The notes: a model not told the origin generated them from the sequence alone. A stretch of DNA of 64,000 bases from UBA1738 sp045538755 (GCA_045538755.1 JAZQEC010000041.1:62001-126000), one strand, 5' to 3'; shown: positions 24,970-34,579, counted from the stretch's first letter. Numbers and translations: made by a program.

Positions 24970-24998
24970 ATTATAACTAATAAAGAAAAAAAAGTCAA
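24970..24998 (-). promoter_or_regulatory. Sigma-A promoter of pfp
   Basis: TTGACT, 17 bp, TATAAT on the minus strand, back-to-back with the rex promoter (-35 boxes 11 bp apart). Confidence 0.8.
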
Positions 24999-25009
24999 TC
25001 AAATAAAGG

Positions 25010-25038
25010 TTGATATTGTAAAAAAAGTGTGGTATAAT
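25010..25038 (+). promoter_or_regulatory. Sigma-A promoter of rex
   Basis: TTGATA, 17 bp, TATAAT. The leader to the TTG start is about 150 bases and contains no clear Rex operator. Confidence 0.8.
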
Positions 25039-25192
25039 TTATATATGTGGAATTTTGTTTTACAAAATCCCTAAAAGTATAAATATTTTTACCTTTGTGC
25101 AACACTATTATAATTAATGGTATTGAAAATGAGTTCATTTATTTAATCAGCTATTAAGTATTGTTAAGTAATAAATTTTTGGAGGAATTTTT

Positions 25193-25834
25193 TTGAAAAA
25201 TAAAGATAGAAAAGTACCTGAGGTGGTAATTAGAAGATTGCCAAGATATTACAGGTATTTATGTGAACTTGATAAAAATGGAAAAACAAGGATTTCTTCT
25301 ACTCTCCTTAGCGAAAAAATGGGTGTTACCGCAAGCCAGATAAGACAGGATTTTAATTATTTCGGCGGATTTGGTCAACAAGGCTACGGATATAATGTAA
25401 AACACCTCTTGGCTGAAATTGAAGAACTTTTCGGTATTTCAAACGGATATAAGACAATTATTGTAGGTGCCGGTCATTTAGGTCATGCTCTTGCAAATTA
25501 TTCCGGTATAAAAAAGCGTGGGTTTGATATTATCGGGATGTTTGATATAGATAAAGAAAAAATAGGTAAGGACTGTAATGGCATAAAGATTATGGATATG
25601 AAGGAGCTTCGTAGTTTCGTTATAGAAAATGATGTGGATATTGCGATGCTGACGCTTCCTAAAGATGCTATATATGAAGTTGCTGACAATTTGGTTGAAT
25701 ACGGAATAAAAGGACTTTGGAACTTTGCGTATGTAGAGCTTGAAACTAAAAAGCCTATTCCGATTGAAAATGTACACCTTACCGATTCGCTTATGACATT
25801 GTCATTTAAAATCAACCAGCATATTGAAGATTAA
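25193..25834 (+). CDS. rex: Redox-sensing transcriptional repressor Rex
   Basis: The 213-residue protein senses the NADH/NAD ratio. It has an N-terminal winged helix (VVIRRLPRYYRYLCEL, SEKMGVTASQIRQDFNYFG, QQGYGYNV) and a Rossmann domain (IVGAGHLGHALANY), ending with the domain-swapped helix. Rex usually represses fermentation and NADH-reoxidation genes. TTG start after GGAGGA. pfkB follows after 14 bp as a probable operon partner, and pfp is divergent. Confidence 0.97.
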   Translation: MKNKDRKVPEVVIRRLPRYYRYLCELDKNGKTRISSTLLSEKMGVTASQIRQDFNYFGGFGQQGYGYNVKHLLAEIEELFGISNGYKTIIVGAGHLGHALANYSGIKKRGFDIIGMFDIDKEKIGKDCNGIKIMDMKELRSFVIENDVDIAMLTLPKDAIYEVADNLVEYGIKGLWNFAYVELETKKPIPIENVHLTDSLMTLSFKINQHIED

Positions 25835-25848
25835 TAAAGTGGTGTGCT

Positions 25849-26751
25849 ATGAGTAATAAGATACTTTCCTTTGGCGAGATTATATGGGACATATATGAAA
25901 AAGAGAGCTTCATAGGCGGTGCAGGTTTGAATTTTGCTGCTCACTGCTCTAAATGCGGAGTGAGTAGCTTTTTGTTTTCTGCAGTTGGTGATGATATCTT
26001 AGGAGATGCAGCAGAAGAACGAATTTTAGGTTTTGATATCAAAGCAAATTTTATAAAACGCTGTGATAAAAAAACAGGTCAATGCATAGTCACTCTTGAT
26101 GAAAAAGGTACTCCTGATTATAATGTTCTTGAAGATGTGGCATACGATAATATTATGGTATCGGATAATGATGTCCTGCAAATAAATGAAATAGGGTTTA
26201 ATGCTCTTTATTTTGGGACTTTAATTCAAAGAAACAGTGTGTCGCGCAGGTCTCTGCATAAAATTTGCAGTGAATGTCATTTTGATGAAATTGTATGTGA
26301 CATAAATTTAAGGAAAAACTGCTATGATAGAGCAAGTGTAGAATTTTGTTTTGAAAATGCTACAATACTTAAAATCAGTGAGGAGGAAGAACCGCTTTTA
26401 AAAGAGTTTGGAATCTATGCTTCAAATTCTCTGGAGGCTATATGCGAGGAGATTTGTGAAAAATATCAAAATATAAAGAACATTATTTTTACTTTGGGTG
26501 ACAAAGGTGCATTGGTATACTCATCAAAATCCAAAACTTTTTTAAAAGAGAAAGCCAAAAAAGTATCCGTTAAATCAACCGTTGGTGCGGGCGACAGCTT
26601 TTTGGCAGCGTGGATTACGTCATTTTTGTCAGGAAAAAGCATAGAAGATGCAACAAAACGTGCAACAATGCTCAGTGGCTTTGTCGTTGCAAATACAGAT
26701 GCCATACCTGAATATACATTTATTTCAGATACTATTATTCCAAAAACATAA
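25849..26751 (+). CDS. PfkB family sugar kinase (fructokinase-like)
   Basis: The 300-residue ribokinase-fold enzyme has the N-terminal GEIIWDIY, the sugar-site GGAGLNFAAHC motif and the C-terminal catalytic motif STVGAGDSFLAAW with the catalytic Asp. The substrate may be fructose, as the opening resembles bacterial fructokinases, but this is not certain. It is the second gene after rex, with GTGGTG as a weak ribosome site. It could feed fructose 6-phosphate to the divergent PPi-PFK. Confidence 0.85.
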   Translation: MSNKILSFGEIIWDIYEKESFIGGAGLNFAAHCSKCGVSSFLFSAVGDDILGDAAEERILGFDIKANFIKRCDKKTGQCIVTLDEKGTPDYNVLEDVAYDNIMVSDNDVLQINEIGFNALYFGTLIQRNSVSRRSLHKICSECHFDEIVCDINLRKNCYDRASVEFCFENATILKISEEEEPLLKEFGIYASNSLEAICEEICEKYQNIKNIIFTLGDKGALVYSSKSKTFLKEKAKKVSVKSTVGAGDSFLAAWITSFLSGKSIEDATKRATMLSGFVVANTDAIPEYTFISDTIIPKT

Positions 26752-26760
26752 AAAATACAG

Positions 26761-26815
26761 AAAAAGCCGGGCATTGAAATGCACAAAATGGTGCAGTTCA
26801 AATGCTCGGCTTTTA
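26761..26815. terminator. Bidirectional terminator between pfkB and glmM
   Basis: AAAAGCCGGGCATT pairs with AATGCTCGGCTTTT (one wobble), with an additional inner GCAC/GTGC stem. Confidence 0.9.
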
Positions 26816-26827
26816 AAGTTATGTGTT

Positions 26828-28177
26828 TTATCCAAGTCTTGCTTCAATGATAGTTGCAAGATATTTTGCTTTTTGAGTAATAATATCCTGGTTTTCGCCT
26901 TCAATCATAACACGAACACACGGCTCTGTCCCAGATGCACGGACCAAAATTCTGCCTTTTCCGTCAAATTCTTCTTCAAGGCTTTGGATTTCCTCAAGAA
27001 TAACATTATCTTTTGAATATTCGTATTTTTTGCTGTTTGAAACTTTTGCATTTATAATACATTGCGGCATTGTTTCATAAATTTTGGCAAGCTCCGACAT
27101 TTTTTTGCCTGACTGTTTTAATATTTTAAGAATATTAAGAGCAGAAACAAGACCGTCACCTGTGGTATTGTGGTTCAGGAATATGATGTGTCCTGAAGCT
27201 TCGCCTCCCAGACAATATCCTGATTTTAGCATTTCCTCAAGAACATATCTGTCACCGACAGAAGTTTGTACGGTGTTAATCCCAAGCTCTTTTGCCTTTA
27301 GAATGAGACCGAGGTTTGACATTACTGTAATAACAAGGGTATTTTTTCTTAAAAGCCCATGATTGTTTAAGTACTCGGCGCAGATAAGCATAATCTTGTC
27401 GCCGTCGATAACGTTGCCTTCTTCATCAATTACCATAAGACGGTCAGCGTCGCCGTCAAAGGCAAGGCCCACGTCAACACCTGCGTTTTTGACATAACTG
27501 CAGATATCTTTAAGATGGGTAGAACCGCAGTTCAAATTTATATTAGTGCCGTTAGGATTATTGTGAATAACAAACGGCTCGCCGCCAAGACCTGCAATAA
27601 CTTTTGCAGCAGTTTTGTAGCTTGCACCGTTCGCACAGTCAATGGCAATGCGCATACCTTTTAAATCACAGTCAATGATACTGCTCGCAAATTCGCTGTA
27701 ATCTTCAATAGCGGTTTCGCATTTTTTGACAGTACCAACATCGTCACCTGTTGGCAAGTCAATTTTTTCGGCATTATCTAAAACTATTCCTTCTATTCTT
27801 TCTTCAATAGCGTCGCTTAATTTATAGCCATTTGAATTGAAAATTTTAATTCCGTTGTATTCGGCAGAGTTATGAGATGCAGAAATCATTATACCTGCTT
27901 CAGCGTCGTATTTGCGTGTGAGGTAGGCAACTGCAGGTGTAGGGAGTATGCCTAAAGTAACCACCTGTGCACCTACGGAGCATAGCCCTGCAGCAAGTGC
28001 TGATTCTAACATATCACATGAAATCCTTGTGTCTTTGCCAATTAAGATTTTAGGCTTTCTATGACATTCCTCCGTCAAAACAAAAGCTGCTGCCTGACCT
28101 ATTTTAAAAGCAATTTCGCAGGTAAGCTCCTGATTTGCAACACCTCTTGCACCATCTGTTCCAAATAATCTTCCCAT
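26828..28177 (-). CDS. glmM: Phosphoglucosamine mutase
   Basis: The 449-residue enzyme isomerises glucosamine 6-phosphate to the 1-phosphate for peptidoglycan precursor synthesis. It begins MGRLFGTDGARGVAN. The phosphoserine loop is MISASHNSAEYNG (about 96), the Mg site is FDGDADR, and the sugar-binding loop is GGEASGH. The C-terminal phosphate loop is RASGTEP. The start at 28177, after AGGAGGA, is preferred over an in-frame ATG eight codons upstream that lies inside glmS. It follows glmS by 16 bp and shares its ribozyme control. Confidence 0.97.
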   Translation of the reverse strand: MGRLFGTDGARGVANQELTCEIAFKIGQAAAFVLTEECHRKPKILIGKDTRISCDMLESALAAGLCSVGAQVVTLGILPTPAVAYLTRKYDAEAGIMISASHNSAEYNGIKIFNSNGYKLSDAIEERIEGIVLDNAEKIDLPTGDDVGTVKKCETAIEDYSEFASSIIDCDLKGMRIAIDCANGASYKTAAKVIAGLGGEPFVIHNNPNGTNINLNCGSTHLKDICSYVKNAGVDVGLAFDGDADRLMVIDEEGNVIDGDKIMLICAEYLNNHGLLRKNTLVITVMSNLGLILKAKELGINTVQTSVGDRYVLEEMLKSGYCLGGEASGHIIFLNHNTTGDGLVSALNILKILKQSGKKMSELAKIYETMPQCIINAKVSNSKKYEYSKDNVILEEIQSLEEEFDGKGRILVRASGTEPCVRVMIEGENQDIITQKAKYLATIIEARLG

Positions 28178-28193
28178 TTTATATCCTCCTATC

Positions 28194-30002
28194 TTATTCA
28201 ACAGTAACTGATTTTGCTAAATTTCGTGGTTTATCAACGTCAAAGCCTTTTGCTGTACATACATAATATGCTAAAAGCTGAAGTGGTATGATTGCCGTAA
28301 GCGGAGCTAAAAGCGGATCAACTTTTGGCAATTTTACTATATCACTGTAAGCTGAAGTATCTGAAAGGCATGAAGTAAATCCAATGGTAACAGCACCTCT
28401 GGCAGTAACTTCCTTTACATTGCTGTTAAGTTTGTTGCTTATTTCAGGGTTCGTACAAATTGCAATAACAACAGTGCCATCTTCAATAAGGGCTATTGGA
28501 CCATGTTTTAGCTCTCCACTTGCGTAAGCATCTGAATGTATATATGAAATCTCTTTAAGTTTAAGAGATGCTTCAAGTGCCACAAAGTAGTCAAGCCCTC
28601 TTCCTAGGAAATAGATATCAGTTTCTTTTGCGATTTTTTCAGCAAGCTTTTTTATTGTTTTGGTATCTTTAAGTGTTTCGCTTACTGTTTTATCAAGACT
28701 TAACAAATCATTTTTAATATCGTCAAGCTCTTGCTTCAAAACTGTATTTTTTTTCTCAGCAAGATGAATTGCGAATAAATAGAAAGCCACAAGCTGAGTT
28801 GTATATGCCTTTGTTGATGCGACGGCGATTTCAGGACCTGCATAGGTGTAGAAAACATAGTCAGCTTCACGCGATACCGATGAACCTACGACGTTTGTTA
28901 TTGCATATACAATATTTCCTGATTTTTTTGTCATACGAAGCACCGCGAGCGTGTCTGCAGTTTCGCCTGACTGGCTTACGACAAGTACGGCGGTATTTTT
29001 ATTAAGAAGTGGGTCTGCGTATCTAAATTCCGATGCAAGCCATACTTCGCAAGGTACTTTTGCAAGTGTTTCAATCGCTTTTTTTCCGACAAGACCTGCA
29101 TGATATGCTGTTCCGCAAGCAACAATGTATAGCTTTTCTATGTTATCAGGGAATTTCAAATTATCGAGATTTAACTTTAAGTCCTTATCAAGCCTTGAGC
29201 GAAGAGTATTCCTGATAGCCTGAGGCTGTTCATAGATTTCTTTAAGCATAAAATGCTCATAGCCTTCTTTTTGCGATGCCTGCGCAGAAAACTGTACTTT
29301 AAAAATTTCTTTAGTAACGGGTTTTGCATCTATATCTGTTATAGTAACACTGTCCTTTGTAAGCGTTACAAATTCGTTGTCATTTAAAAGATATACATCT
29401 TTTGTTTCTGATAAAATAGCAGGAATATCAGAGGCTATAAAGTTCCCGTCAGGCGTGAGACCGACAATAAGTGGACTATCCTTTCGTACAGCTACAATTT
29501 TATCAGGTTCGTTTTCTGAAATAACACCGATTGCATAGCTGCCGTCTAACTTTTCTGTGGCTCTTTTTACTGCCGCTAATAGATCACCATCATAATAATA
29601 GTCAATAAGATGGGGAATAACCTCTGTATCCGTTTCCGATTTAAAGCTATATCCTTTGCCTTTAAGATATGCTTTTAAAGCCTCGTGGTTTTCAATAATA
29701 CCGTTGTGAACAACTGCAATACTCCCACTTGAATTAGTATGTGGATGCGAATTCTTGACCGACGGTACACCGTGCGTTGCCCATCTGGTATGCCCAATCC
29801 CGATATTTCCGTCAATAGGTGACTCATCAAGCATTTCTGAAAGAAATGAAAGCCTGCCTTTTTCCTTTGCTACTGAAATTTTACCATTTGAAAAAACGGC
29901 AATCCCTGCTGAATCATAGCCTCTATACTCAAGGCATTTTAAGCCATTCAAAAGAAGACCTGTTGCAGCTTTTTTGCCAACATATCCAACTATTCCGCAC
30001 AT
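28194..30002 (-). CDS. glmS: Glutamine:fructose-6-phosphate aminotransferase
   Basis: The 602-residue enzyme makes glucosamine 6-phosphate. The N-terminal Ntn glutaminase domain begins with the catalytic Cys (MCGIVGYVG) and has RGYDSAG and HTRWATHG. Two SIS isomerase domains follow (SQSGETADTLAVL, STKAYTTQ), and the C-terminus ends KPRNLAKSVTVE. It is controlled by an upstream glmS ribozyme and co-transcribed with glmM. Confidence 0.98.
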   Translation of the reverse strand: MCGIVGYVGKKAATGLLLNGLKCLEYRGYDSAGIAVFSNGKISVAKEKGRLSFLSEMLDESPIDGNIGIGHTRWATHGVPSVKNSHPHTNSSGSIAVVHNGIIENHEALKAYLKGKGYSFKSETDTEVIPHLIDYYYDGDLLAAVKRATEKLDGSYAIGVISENEPDKIVAVRKDSPLIVGLTPDGNFIASDIPAILSETKDVYLLNDNEFVTLTKDSVTITDIDAKPVTKEIFKVQFSAQASQKEGYEHFMLKEIYEQPQAIRNTLRSRLDKDLKLNLDNLKFPDNIEKLYIVACGTAYHAGLVGKKAIETLAKVPCEVWLASEFRYADPLLNKNTAVLVVSQSGETADTLAVLRMTKKSGNIVYAITNVVGSSVSREADYVFYTYAGPEIAVASTKAYTTQLVAFYLFAIHLAEKKNTVLKQELDDIKNDLLSLDKTVSETLKDTKTIKKLAEKIAKETDIYFLGRGLDYFVALEASLKLKEISYIHSDAYASGELKHGPIALIEDGTVVIAICTNPEISNKLNSNVKEVTARGAVTIGFTSCLSDTSAYSDIVKLPKVDPLLAPLTAIIPLQLLAYYVCTAKGFDVDKPRNLAKSVTVE

Positions 30003-30044
30003 ATTAAATTTTACTCCTTATAAAAGGCACAAAAAGGTCCTTTT

Positions 30045-30205
30045 CCGACAAAAATAATTTCTTATTTCATAGTATTTGCCTTTTGTTTACAGATTGCTCT
30101 GTTGATTTGTGCAAATACTTTCGACATGACTGCCGTGGGGAAACCCGCCGAAATTTCGATAAACCCCAACCTCGTCAACCGATGCCGTTTGTCGGTTCAG
30201 GCGCT
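30045..30205 (-). ncRNA. glmS ribozyme
   Basis: On the minus strand A|GCGCCTGAACC marks the cleavage site (between 30205 and 30204). The conserved core GACGAGG, GGGTTTATCGA, TTCGGCGGG and CCCACGGCAGTCATG follows, as in known glmS ribozymes. Glucosamine 6-phosphate binding triggers self-cleavage and mRNA decay. The 3' limit is approximate. Confidence 0.96.
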
Positions 30206-30262
30206 TTTTTAACACATATATTGTTCGACTATCTATATTTAACGGCAAAACAATACTAATAT

Positions 30263-30291
30263 ATTATACACTAAATGTTAAATAGTGTCAA
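30263..30291 (-). promoter_or_regulatory. Sigma-A promoter of glmS-glmM
   Basis: TTGACA, 17 bp, TATAAT on the minus strand, about 50 bases before the ribozyme cleavage site. Confidence 0.88.
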
Positions 30292-30297
30292 GTAAGA

Positions 30298-30332
30298 CTA
30301 AAAAAGCAGCCACGAGGACTGCTTTTAGTTTG
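30298..30332 (-). terminator. Terminator after AGCS symporter
   Basis: On the minus strand AAAAGCAGTCC and GGCTGCTTTTT form a short hairpin with a T tract, 20 bp after the symporter stop. Confidence 0.82.
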
Positions 30333-30348
30333 CCAATATTTATGCAAA

Positions 30349-31764
30349 TTATTTCTTATTATTAGAATTCTTTGTAATAACCTTATGAAGAGCAAAAAGT
30401 GCAATAACGTTTGGAATTACCATAAGATAGTTAAAGAAGTCTGTAAGCTCCCAAACAAGGTCATTTGAAAGGAGTGTGCCAAGGAATATAAATGCAATAG
30501 CAATTACCGAGTAAACAACTACTGAAATTTTGGTGTTTTTAAAAAGATACTGAACGTTTAATTTACCAAAGAAGTTCCAGCTGATAATAGTTGAATATGC
30601 GAAGAACAATAGGCAAATTGCAACAAATACATTACCAAAGTTACCTAAAGGAATAGTATTTTGGAATGCTGTCTGCATTGCATTTGTCTTCGAAATAACT
30701 GCATTTGCGCCTGATGTTGCTGCGATATAAGCATCGCCTGTTAATCCTGAAAGCTGACCATTACCTGCATATAAGCAAGAAATTACAACAAGTGCTGTCA
30801 TTGTAAGAACTACGAATGTGTCGATAAACACACCAATCATAGCAACTACGCCCTGGTCATGTGGCTTTTCAACATTAGCCATAGCGTGAGCATGAGGAGT
30901 AGAACCCATACCTGCTTCGTTTGAGAAAAGTCCTCTTTTTGCACCCTGACTGATTGCTGTTTTAAGAGCATAGCCGATACCACCGCCGATTAGTGCAGAA
31001 GGAGTAAAGGCAAACTTAAAAATCATAGCAAATGTTTCCGGTAAATACTGAATTCTTATTATTAAAATAGTAAGACCGCCCAAAAGGAACAGTGCTGCCA
31101 TAATAGGAACAAGCTTTTCAGTTACAGATGCGATTCTCTGGATACCGCCAAGGAAAATAAATGCAGAAATTGCTGCAATGATAAGTCCTACAGCCCAACC
31201 CGGAATACCGAATGCAGTGTTGCAAGATTCAGCGATTGAGTTTGACTGCACCATTGAACCCATAAATCCAAGTGCAAGTATACTTGCAACAGAGAAGAAA
31301 ATTGCAAGGAATGTTCCAAATCCGTTAGGGAAAGCTTTTTTTATGTAGTAAACAGGACCGCCATGGATTTCGCCGTCAGCATCTACAATTCTTGTTTCCT
31401 GAGCAAGAACTGCTTCTGCATAGATTGTAGCCATACCAAGGAATGCAATAACCCACATCCAGAAGATAGCACCCGGACCACCGATTAAGATAGCGCCTGA
31501 TGCACCCACGATGTTACCTGTACCAACCTGAGCGGCGATAGCTGTTGCTAAAGCCTGAAAAGATGAAAGTCCGCCTTCGTTTTTTCCACCGCGAAGTGAA
31601 AGGTTGCCGAAAACTTTTTTCATACCTTCGCCAAAGCAGCGAACCTGAACGAATCTGGTCTTTATTGAATAGAAAAGACCTACTGCAACCAATAGGACTA
31701 TAAGGATATAATCCGCCAAGTATGAGTTTGCAGTTTGAACGAGTTTTAAAATTGTTTCTTGCAT
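30349..31764 (-). CDS. Sodium:alanine/glycine symporter (AGCS family)
   Basis: The 471-residue membrane protein has about 10-11 hydrophobic segments and the family signatures QVGTGNIVGASGAI, GGPGAIFWMWVIAFLGMATIYAE (sodium/substrate region, about 75-105), HGGPVYYI and FSNEAGMGSTPHAHA. AGCS proteins import alanine or glycine with sodium. The start at 31764 follows TTTGGAGGT and is preferred to an ATG 18 codons upstream. A glycine riboswitch in the leader makes glycine the likely substrate. Confidence 0.95.
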   Translation of the reverse strand: MQETILKLVQTANSYLADYILIVLLVAVGLFYSIKTRFVQVRCFGEGMKKVFGNLSLRGGKNEGGLSSFQALATAIAAQVGTGNIVGASGAILIGGPGAIFWMWVIAFLGMATIYAEAVLAQETRIVDADGEIHGGPVYYIKKAFPNGFGTFLAIFFSVASILALGFMGSMVQSNSIAESCNTAFGIPGWAVGLIIAAISAFIFLGGIQRIASVTEKLVPIMAALFLLGGLTILIIRIQYLPETFAMIFKFAFTPSALIGGGIGYALKTAISQGAKRGLFSNEAGMGSTPHAHAMANVEKPHDQGVVAMIGVFIDTFVVLTMTALVVISCLYAGNGQLSGLTGDAYIAATSGANAVISKTNAMQTAFQNTIPLGNFGNVFVAICLLFFAYSTIISWNFFGKLNVQYLFKNTKISVVVYSVIAIAFIFLGTLLSNDLVWELTDFFNYLMVIPNVIALFALHKVITKNSNNKK

Positions 31765-31856
31765 TTTAAAATACCTCCAAAACTTAAATTTCAAATCCGA
31801 CCCTGCAAGAGCAATCAAGGATTGCGGTCAGATTACTAAAACCTTGCGGTTTTAAA

Positions 31857-31885
31857 TAAAAAAACTATTGATAAAAAATCAATAG
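31857..31885 (-). terminator. Expression-platform terminator of glycine riboswitch
   Basis: On the minus strand CTATTGAT and ATCAATAG flank a T5 loop and are followed by seven T residues. The preceding CCGGAG could alternatively pair with the aptamer's CTCCGG. Confidence 0.75.
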
Positions 31886-31932
31886 CTCCGGAAAAAACAA
31901 CATACAAAATAATCTTGTAGTGTGTTAATATC

Positions 31933-32005
31933 CTCCGTTCTTTTGCCTGAGAGATTTAGCTATAAGCCTTGCACCTTCGGCACTCACTTAAGAGGTTCTC
32001 CGGAG
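31933..32005 (-). promoter_or_regulatory. Glycine riboswitch, single aptamer
   Basis: On the minus strand P1 is CTCCG/CGGAG. The conserved pieces CGGAGAACC, GTGCCGAAGGTGCAAG and CTCTCAGGCAAAAGAAC match the glycine aptamer consensus. Only one complete aptamer is visible. The preceding stretch (up to about 32045) holds CCGAAGG, which may be a ghost-aptamer remnant. It precedes the AGCS gene. Confidence 0.93.
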
Positions 32006-32175
32006 ACACCTCCGCCTTCGGTTTTGCAAGTAAGCAATCCTGAAGGGTTCAAAGGGAAATATTTAATTGCTTATAATATTAACACATTACAGTCGAAAAA
32101 TCAATAGTTTTGTCAAAAAAAGGTGAAAATGTTGAATATGGAATGTTTTAAATGAAGAAAATGGGTAGAAATAAA

Positions 32176-32209
32176 CAAAAAAACAGGCAAGTTATAAAAG
32201 AAACTTGCC
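32176..32209 (-). terminator. Terminator of tRNA-Arg
   Basis: On the minus strand GGCAAGTT and AACTTGCC flank a ten-base loop, followed by TGTTTTTTTG. Confidence 0.87.
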
Positions 32210-32214
32210 CGCTG

Positions 32215-32291
32215 TGGTACACCCGACTGGATTTGAACCAGCGGCACATAGCGTCGGAGGCTATTGCTCTATCCAACTGAGCTACGGGTGC
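32215..32291 (-). tRNA. tRNA-Arg (anticodon CCG)
   Basis: A 77-base cloverleaf: acceptor GCACCCG/CGGGTGT (G-T wobble pair), D arm GCTCAGTTGGATAGAGC, anticodon stem ATAGC/GCTAT with loop CTCCGAC, T loop GGTTCAAATCC. The CCA end is encoded. Its own promoter and terminator are visible. Confidence 0.97.
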
Positions 32292-32308
32292 GTTTTGACA
32301 GCAGTGGT

Positions 32309-32337
32309 ATTATATCAAATAAAATTAGTAATGTCAA
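32309..32337 (-). promoter_or_regulatory. Sigma-A promoter of tRNA-Arg
   Basis: TTGACA, 17 bp, TATAAT on the minus strand, 18 bp from the mature tRNA 5' end. Confidence 0.9.
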
Positions 32338-32421
32338 ACATAATCTTCCGATTTGCTGGCAATAGATTTGTAGGGATATGCTTTGTAAAACAAATGTATT
32401 AAAAATGAAACAGAAGTTATG

Positions 32422-32449
32422 TTGATTTTTGATGAAGTTGTTATATAAT
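32422..32449 (+). promoter_or_regulatory. Sigma-A promoter of U32-maf-mre operon
   Basis: TTGATT, 16 bp, TATAAT, about 55 bp before the U32 start. Confidence 0.72.
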
Positions 32450-32503
32450 AGGGATATAATGGCGTAAGTAGCCGAAAAAATATGTTTTAAGAAAGGGCGA
32501 TAA

Positions 32504-34543
32504 ATGATGGAATTACTTTCACCGGCAGGGTCATTTTCCGCACTTTGTGCAGCTGTACAAAGTGGTGCTGATGCGGTATATATAGGTGGCAGCAGTTTTT
32601 CGGCAAGGCGCAGTGCTGCAAATTTTTCGTCCGAAGAAATTAAAAAAGCAGCTGATTATTGTCATCTTCGCGGAGTAAAGCTTCATGTTGCGGCTAATAT
32701 TTTAATTAAGGAAAAGGAAAAAGAAGATTTTTTGAAATATATCGGAGAACTTAACGATATAGGCGTTGATGCAGTTATAATTCAGGACATCGGTATGGCA
32801 AGCATTGTTAGAAAGATGTATCCTGACCTACCTCTTCACGCGAGCACACAAATGACAGTTTCCAGCAGTAAGGCTGCAGAATATTTAAAAGAAATGGGGT
32901 TTTCCCGAATTGTTCTTGCACGAGAGCTGTCTTGTGAAGCAATTAAAAAAATATGCAAAAAAGTTGATATCGAAATAGAAGTTTTTGCACATGGCGCTAT
33001 TTGTATGAGTTATTCAGGACAATGCCTTATGAGCAGTATAATAGGCGGAAGAAGCGGTAATCGGGGAATGTGTGCACAGCCATGCAGACTGCCATATAAA
33101 ATTGATGAAAAGGCAGGACATCTTTTGAGCCCTAAAGACTTATGTATGGTAAAAAGGCTTGAAGAACTTAAAAAAATTGGTGTCGCTTCACTTAAAATTG
33201 AGGGACGTTTAAAACGTAGTGAGTACGTTTCAGCTGTCACAGGAGTTTACCGAAAATATATTGATACTCCTAAAGCGGTGACTACTGATGATATGAAAAT
33301 TCTCTACGATGCTTTTTCAAGGAGCGGTTTTACCGATGGATATTTTGATGAAAAACTCGGCAGAGATATGATGTGCTATGACAACCCTGCAAATTCAGCG
33401 GAAAATATTTTTTCTGAAGACGTTAAAAAAAGATGTGCAGAAAATGCAAATTTTAAGAAGACAGAAATTTTTATGTCTGCATCAATGAAAAAAAATAAGG
33501 CGCTTGCAATCTCTGTCTGGGATATGAATGGAAATTTTGCAGAAGCAAAAAGTGATACTGCTTGTGAGCTTGCAAATAATAAACCTATTGATAAAGAGCG
33601 ACTTGAAAAACAGCTTTTAAAGTTAGGAAATACACCTTTTTATGTTGGAAATGTAGAAATAGATTTAGATGAGGGTATAACCATGCCTATATCCGAAATC
33701 AATGCGGCAAGAAGGTCAGCAATCGAAAAACTGTCGCAAATAATATGCGATGTACCTAAAAGACGAAAAATTGAATATATCCCTGAAAAAAATGATGATA
33801 TTTCTGCTGCGGGGCCTGCCCTTGTTGCAGAGGTATCGACTTATGAACAGGCAGAGGCGTGCATAAAGGCAGGAATAAGAGAGATTTATGCAGATACCGC
33901 TCTTGCCAATCGCCTTTTTAAAGAATTTAAAGATGTTCATATAATCGCCAAGCTTCCACCAGTGTTTAGGGAAGACAGAAGTTACGAAACACCGATAACA
34001 GACAGCATTTTGATTTCAAATATTGGTCAGTTCGATAATAAAAAACAGTGTTACGGCGATTTTAGGCTCAATATCTTTAACAGAGAAAGTGTTCGTTTTT
34101 ATAAAGGTTTAAAACGAATTACAGTATCTCCCGAGCTGAATTTAAAAGAGCTTTTAGATGTGGCAAAAGGTTGTGAAGTTATTGGCTACGGCAGGATACC
34201 GCTTATGGTGATGGAGAATTGCCCTTTAAAATCGCTTGGAAAATGTCAGAAAAACCGAATGAAACACGCCCTTTTAGATCGCAAAAACGAGAAATTTCCT
34301 GTAAAATGTAATGAAAACTGTACTTGTGAGCTTCTAAATTCGAAACCTATTTTTATGGCAGATAAGCTTGAAAATATGAACAAATTGAAAATTAGTGCAA
34401 TAAGATTGATATTTACAGTTGAAAATTCTGCAGAATGTGGTAAAATAATAGAAGAGTATAAAATGGCAATGTTGGGTGAAAAAGTAAAATCGCCTGATGA
34501 AAACACATTTACACGCGGTCATTTTTTCCGTGGCGTAGAGTAA
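32504..34543 (+). CDS. U32 family protein (peptidase/RlhA-type)
   Basis: The 679-residue protein has the U32 barrel: ELLSPAGSFSALCAAVQSGADAVYIGG at the start, HASTQMTVS, and the signature EVFAHGAICMSYSGQCLMSS with MCAQPCR around residues 155-200, whose cysteines may hold an iron-sulfur cluster. A DUF3656-like C-terminal half follows and ends with further Cys (ENCTCEL). Some long U32 proteins act in 23S rRNA hydroxylation (RlhA). Protease activity is doubtful in the family. It starts the apparent operon with maf and mreBCD; the gap to maf is 36 bp. ATG at 32504 or 32507. Confidence 0.9.
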   Translation: MMELLSPAGSFSALCAAVQSGADAVYIGGSSFSARRSAANFSSEEIKKAADYCHLRGVKLHVAANILIKEKEKEDFLKYIGELNDIGVDAVIIQDIGMASIVRKMYPDLPLHASTQMTVSSSKAAEYLKEMGFSRIVLARELSCEAIKKICKKVDIEIEVFAHGAICMSYSGQCLMSSIIGGRSGNRGMCAQPCRLPYKIDEKAGHLLSPKDLCMVKRLEELKKIGVASLKIEGRLKRSEYVSAVTGVYRKYIDTPKAVTTDDMKILYDAFSRSGFTDGYFDEKLGRDMMCYDNPANSAENIFSEDVKKRCAENANFKKTEIFMSASMKKNKALAISVWDMNGNFAEAKSDTACELANNKPIDKERLEKQLLKLGNTPFYVGNVEIDLDEGITMPISEINAARRSAIEKLSQIICDVPKRRKIEYIPEKNDDISAAGPALVAEVSTYEQAEACIKAGIREIYADTALANRLFKEFKDVHIIAKLPPVFREDRSYETPITDSILISNIGQFDNKKQCYGDFRLNIFNRESVRFYKGLKRITVSPELNLKELLDVAKGCEVIGYGRIPLMVMENCPLKSLGKCQKNRMKHALLDRKNEKFPVKCNENCTCELLNSKPIFMADKLENMNKLKISAIRLIFTVENSAECGKIIEEYKMAMLGEKVKSPDENTFTRGHFFRGVE

Positions 34544-34579
34544 TTTTTGATAAACAGTATATAATAAAAAGGAAATTTT

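Noticed and set aside
25161..25178. Possible Rex operator TTGTTAAGTAATAAATTT before rex
   Set aside because: Only the left half fits the Rex consensus TTGTTAAN4TTAACAA; the right half has too many mismatches.
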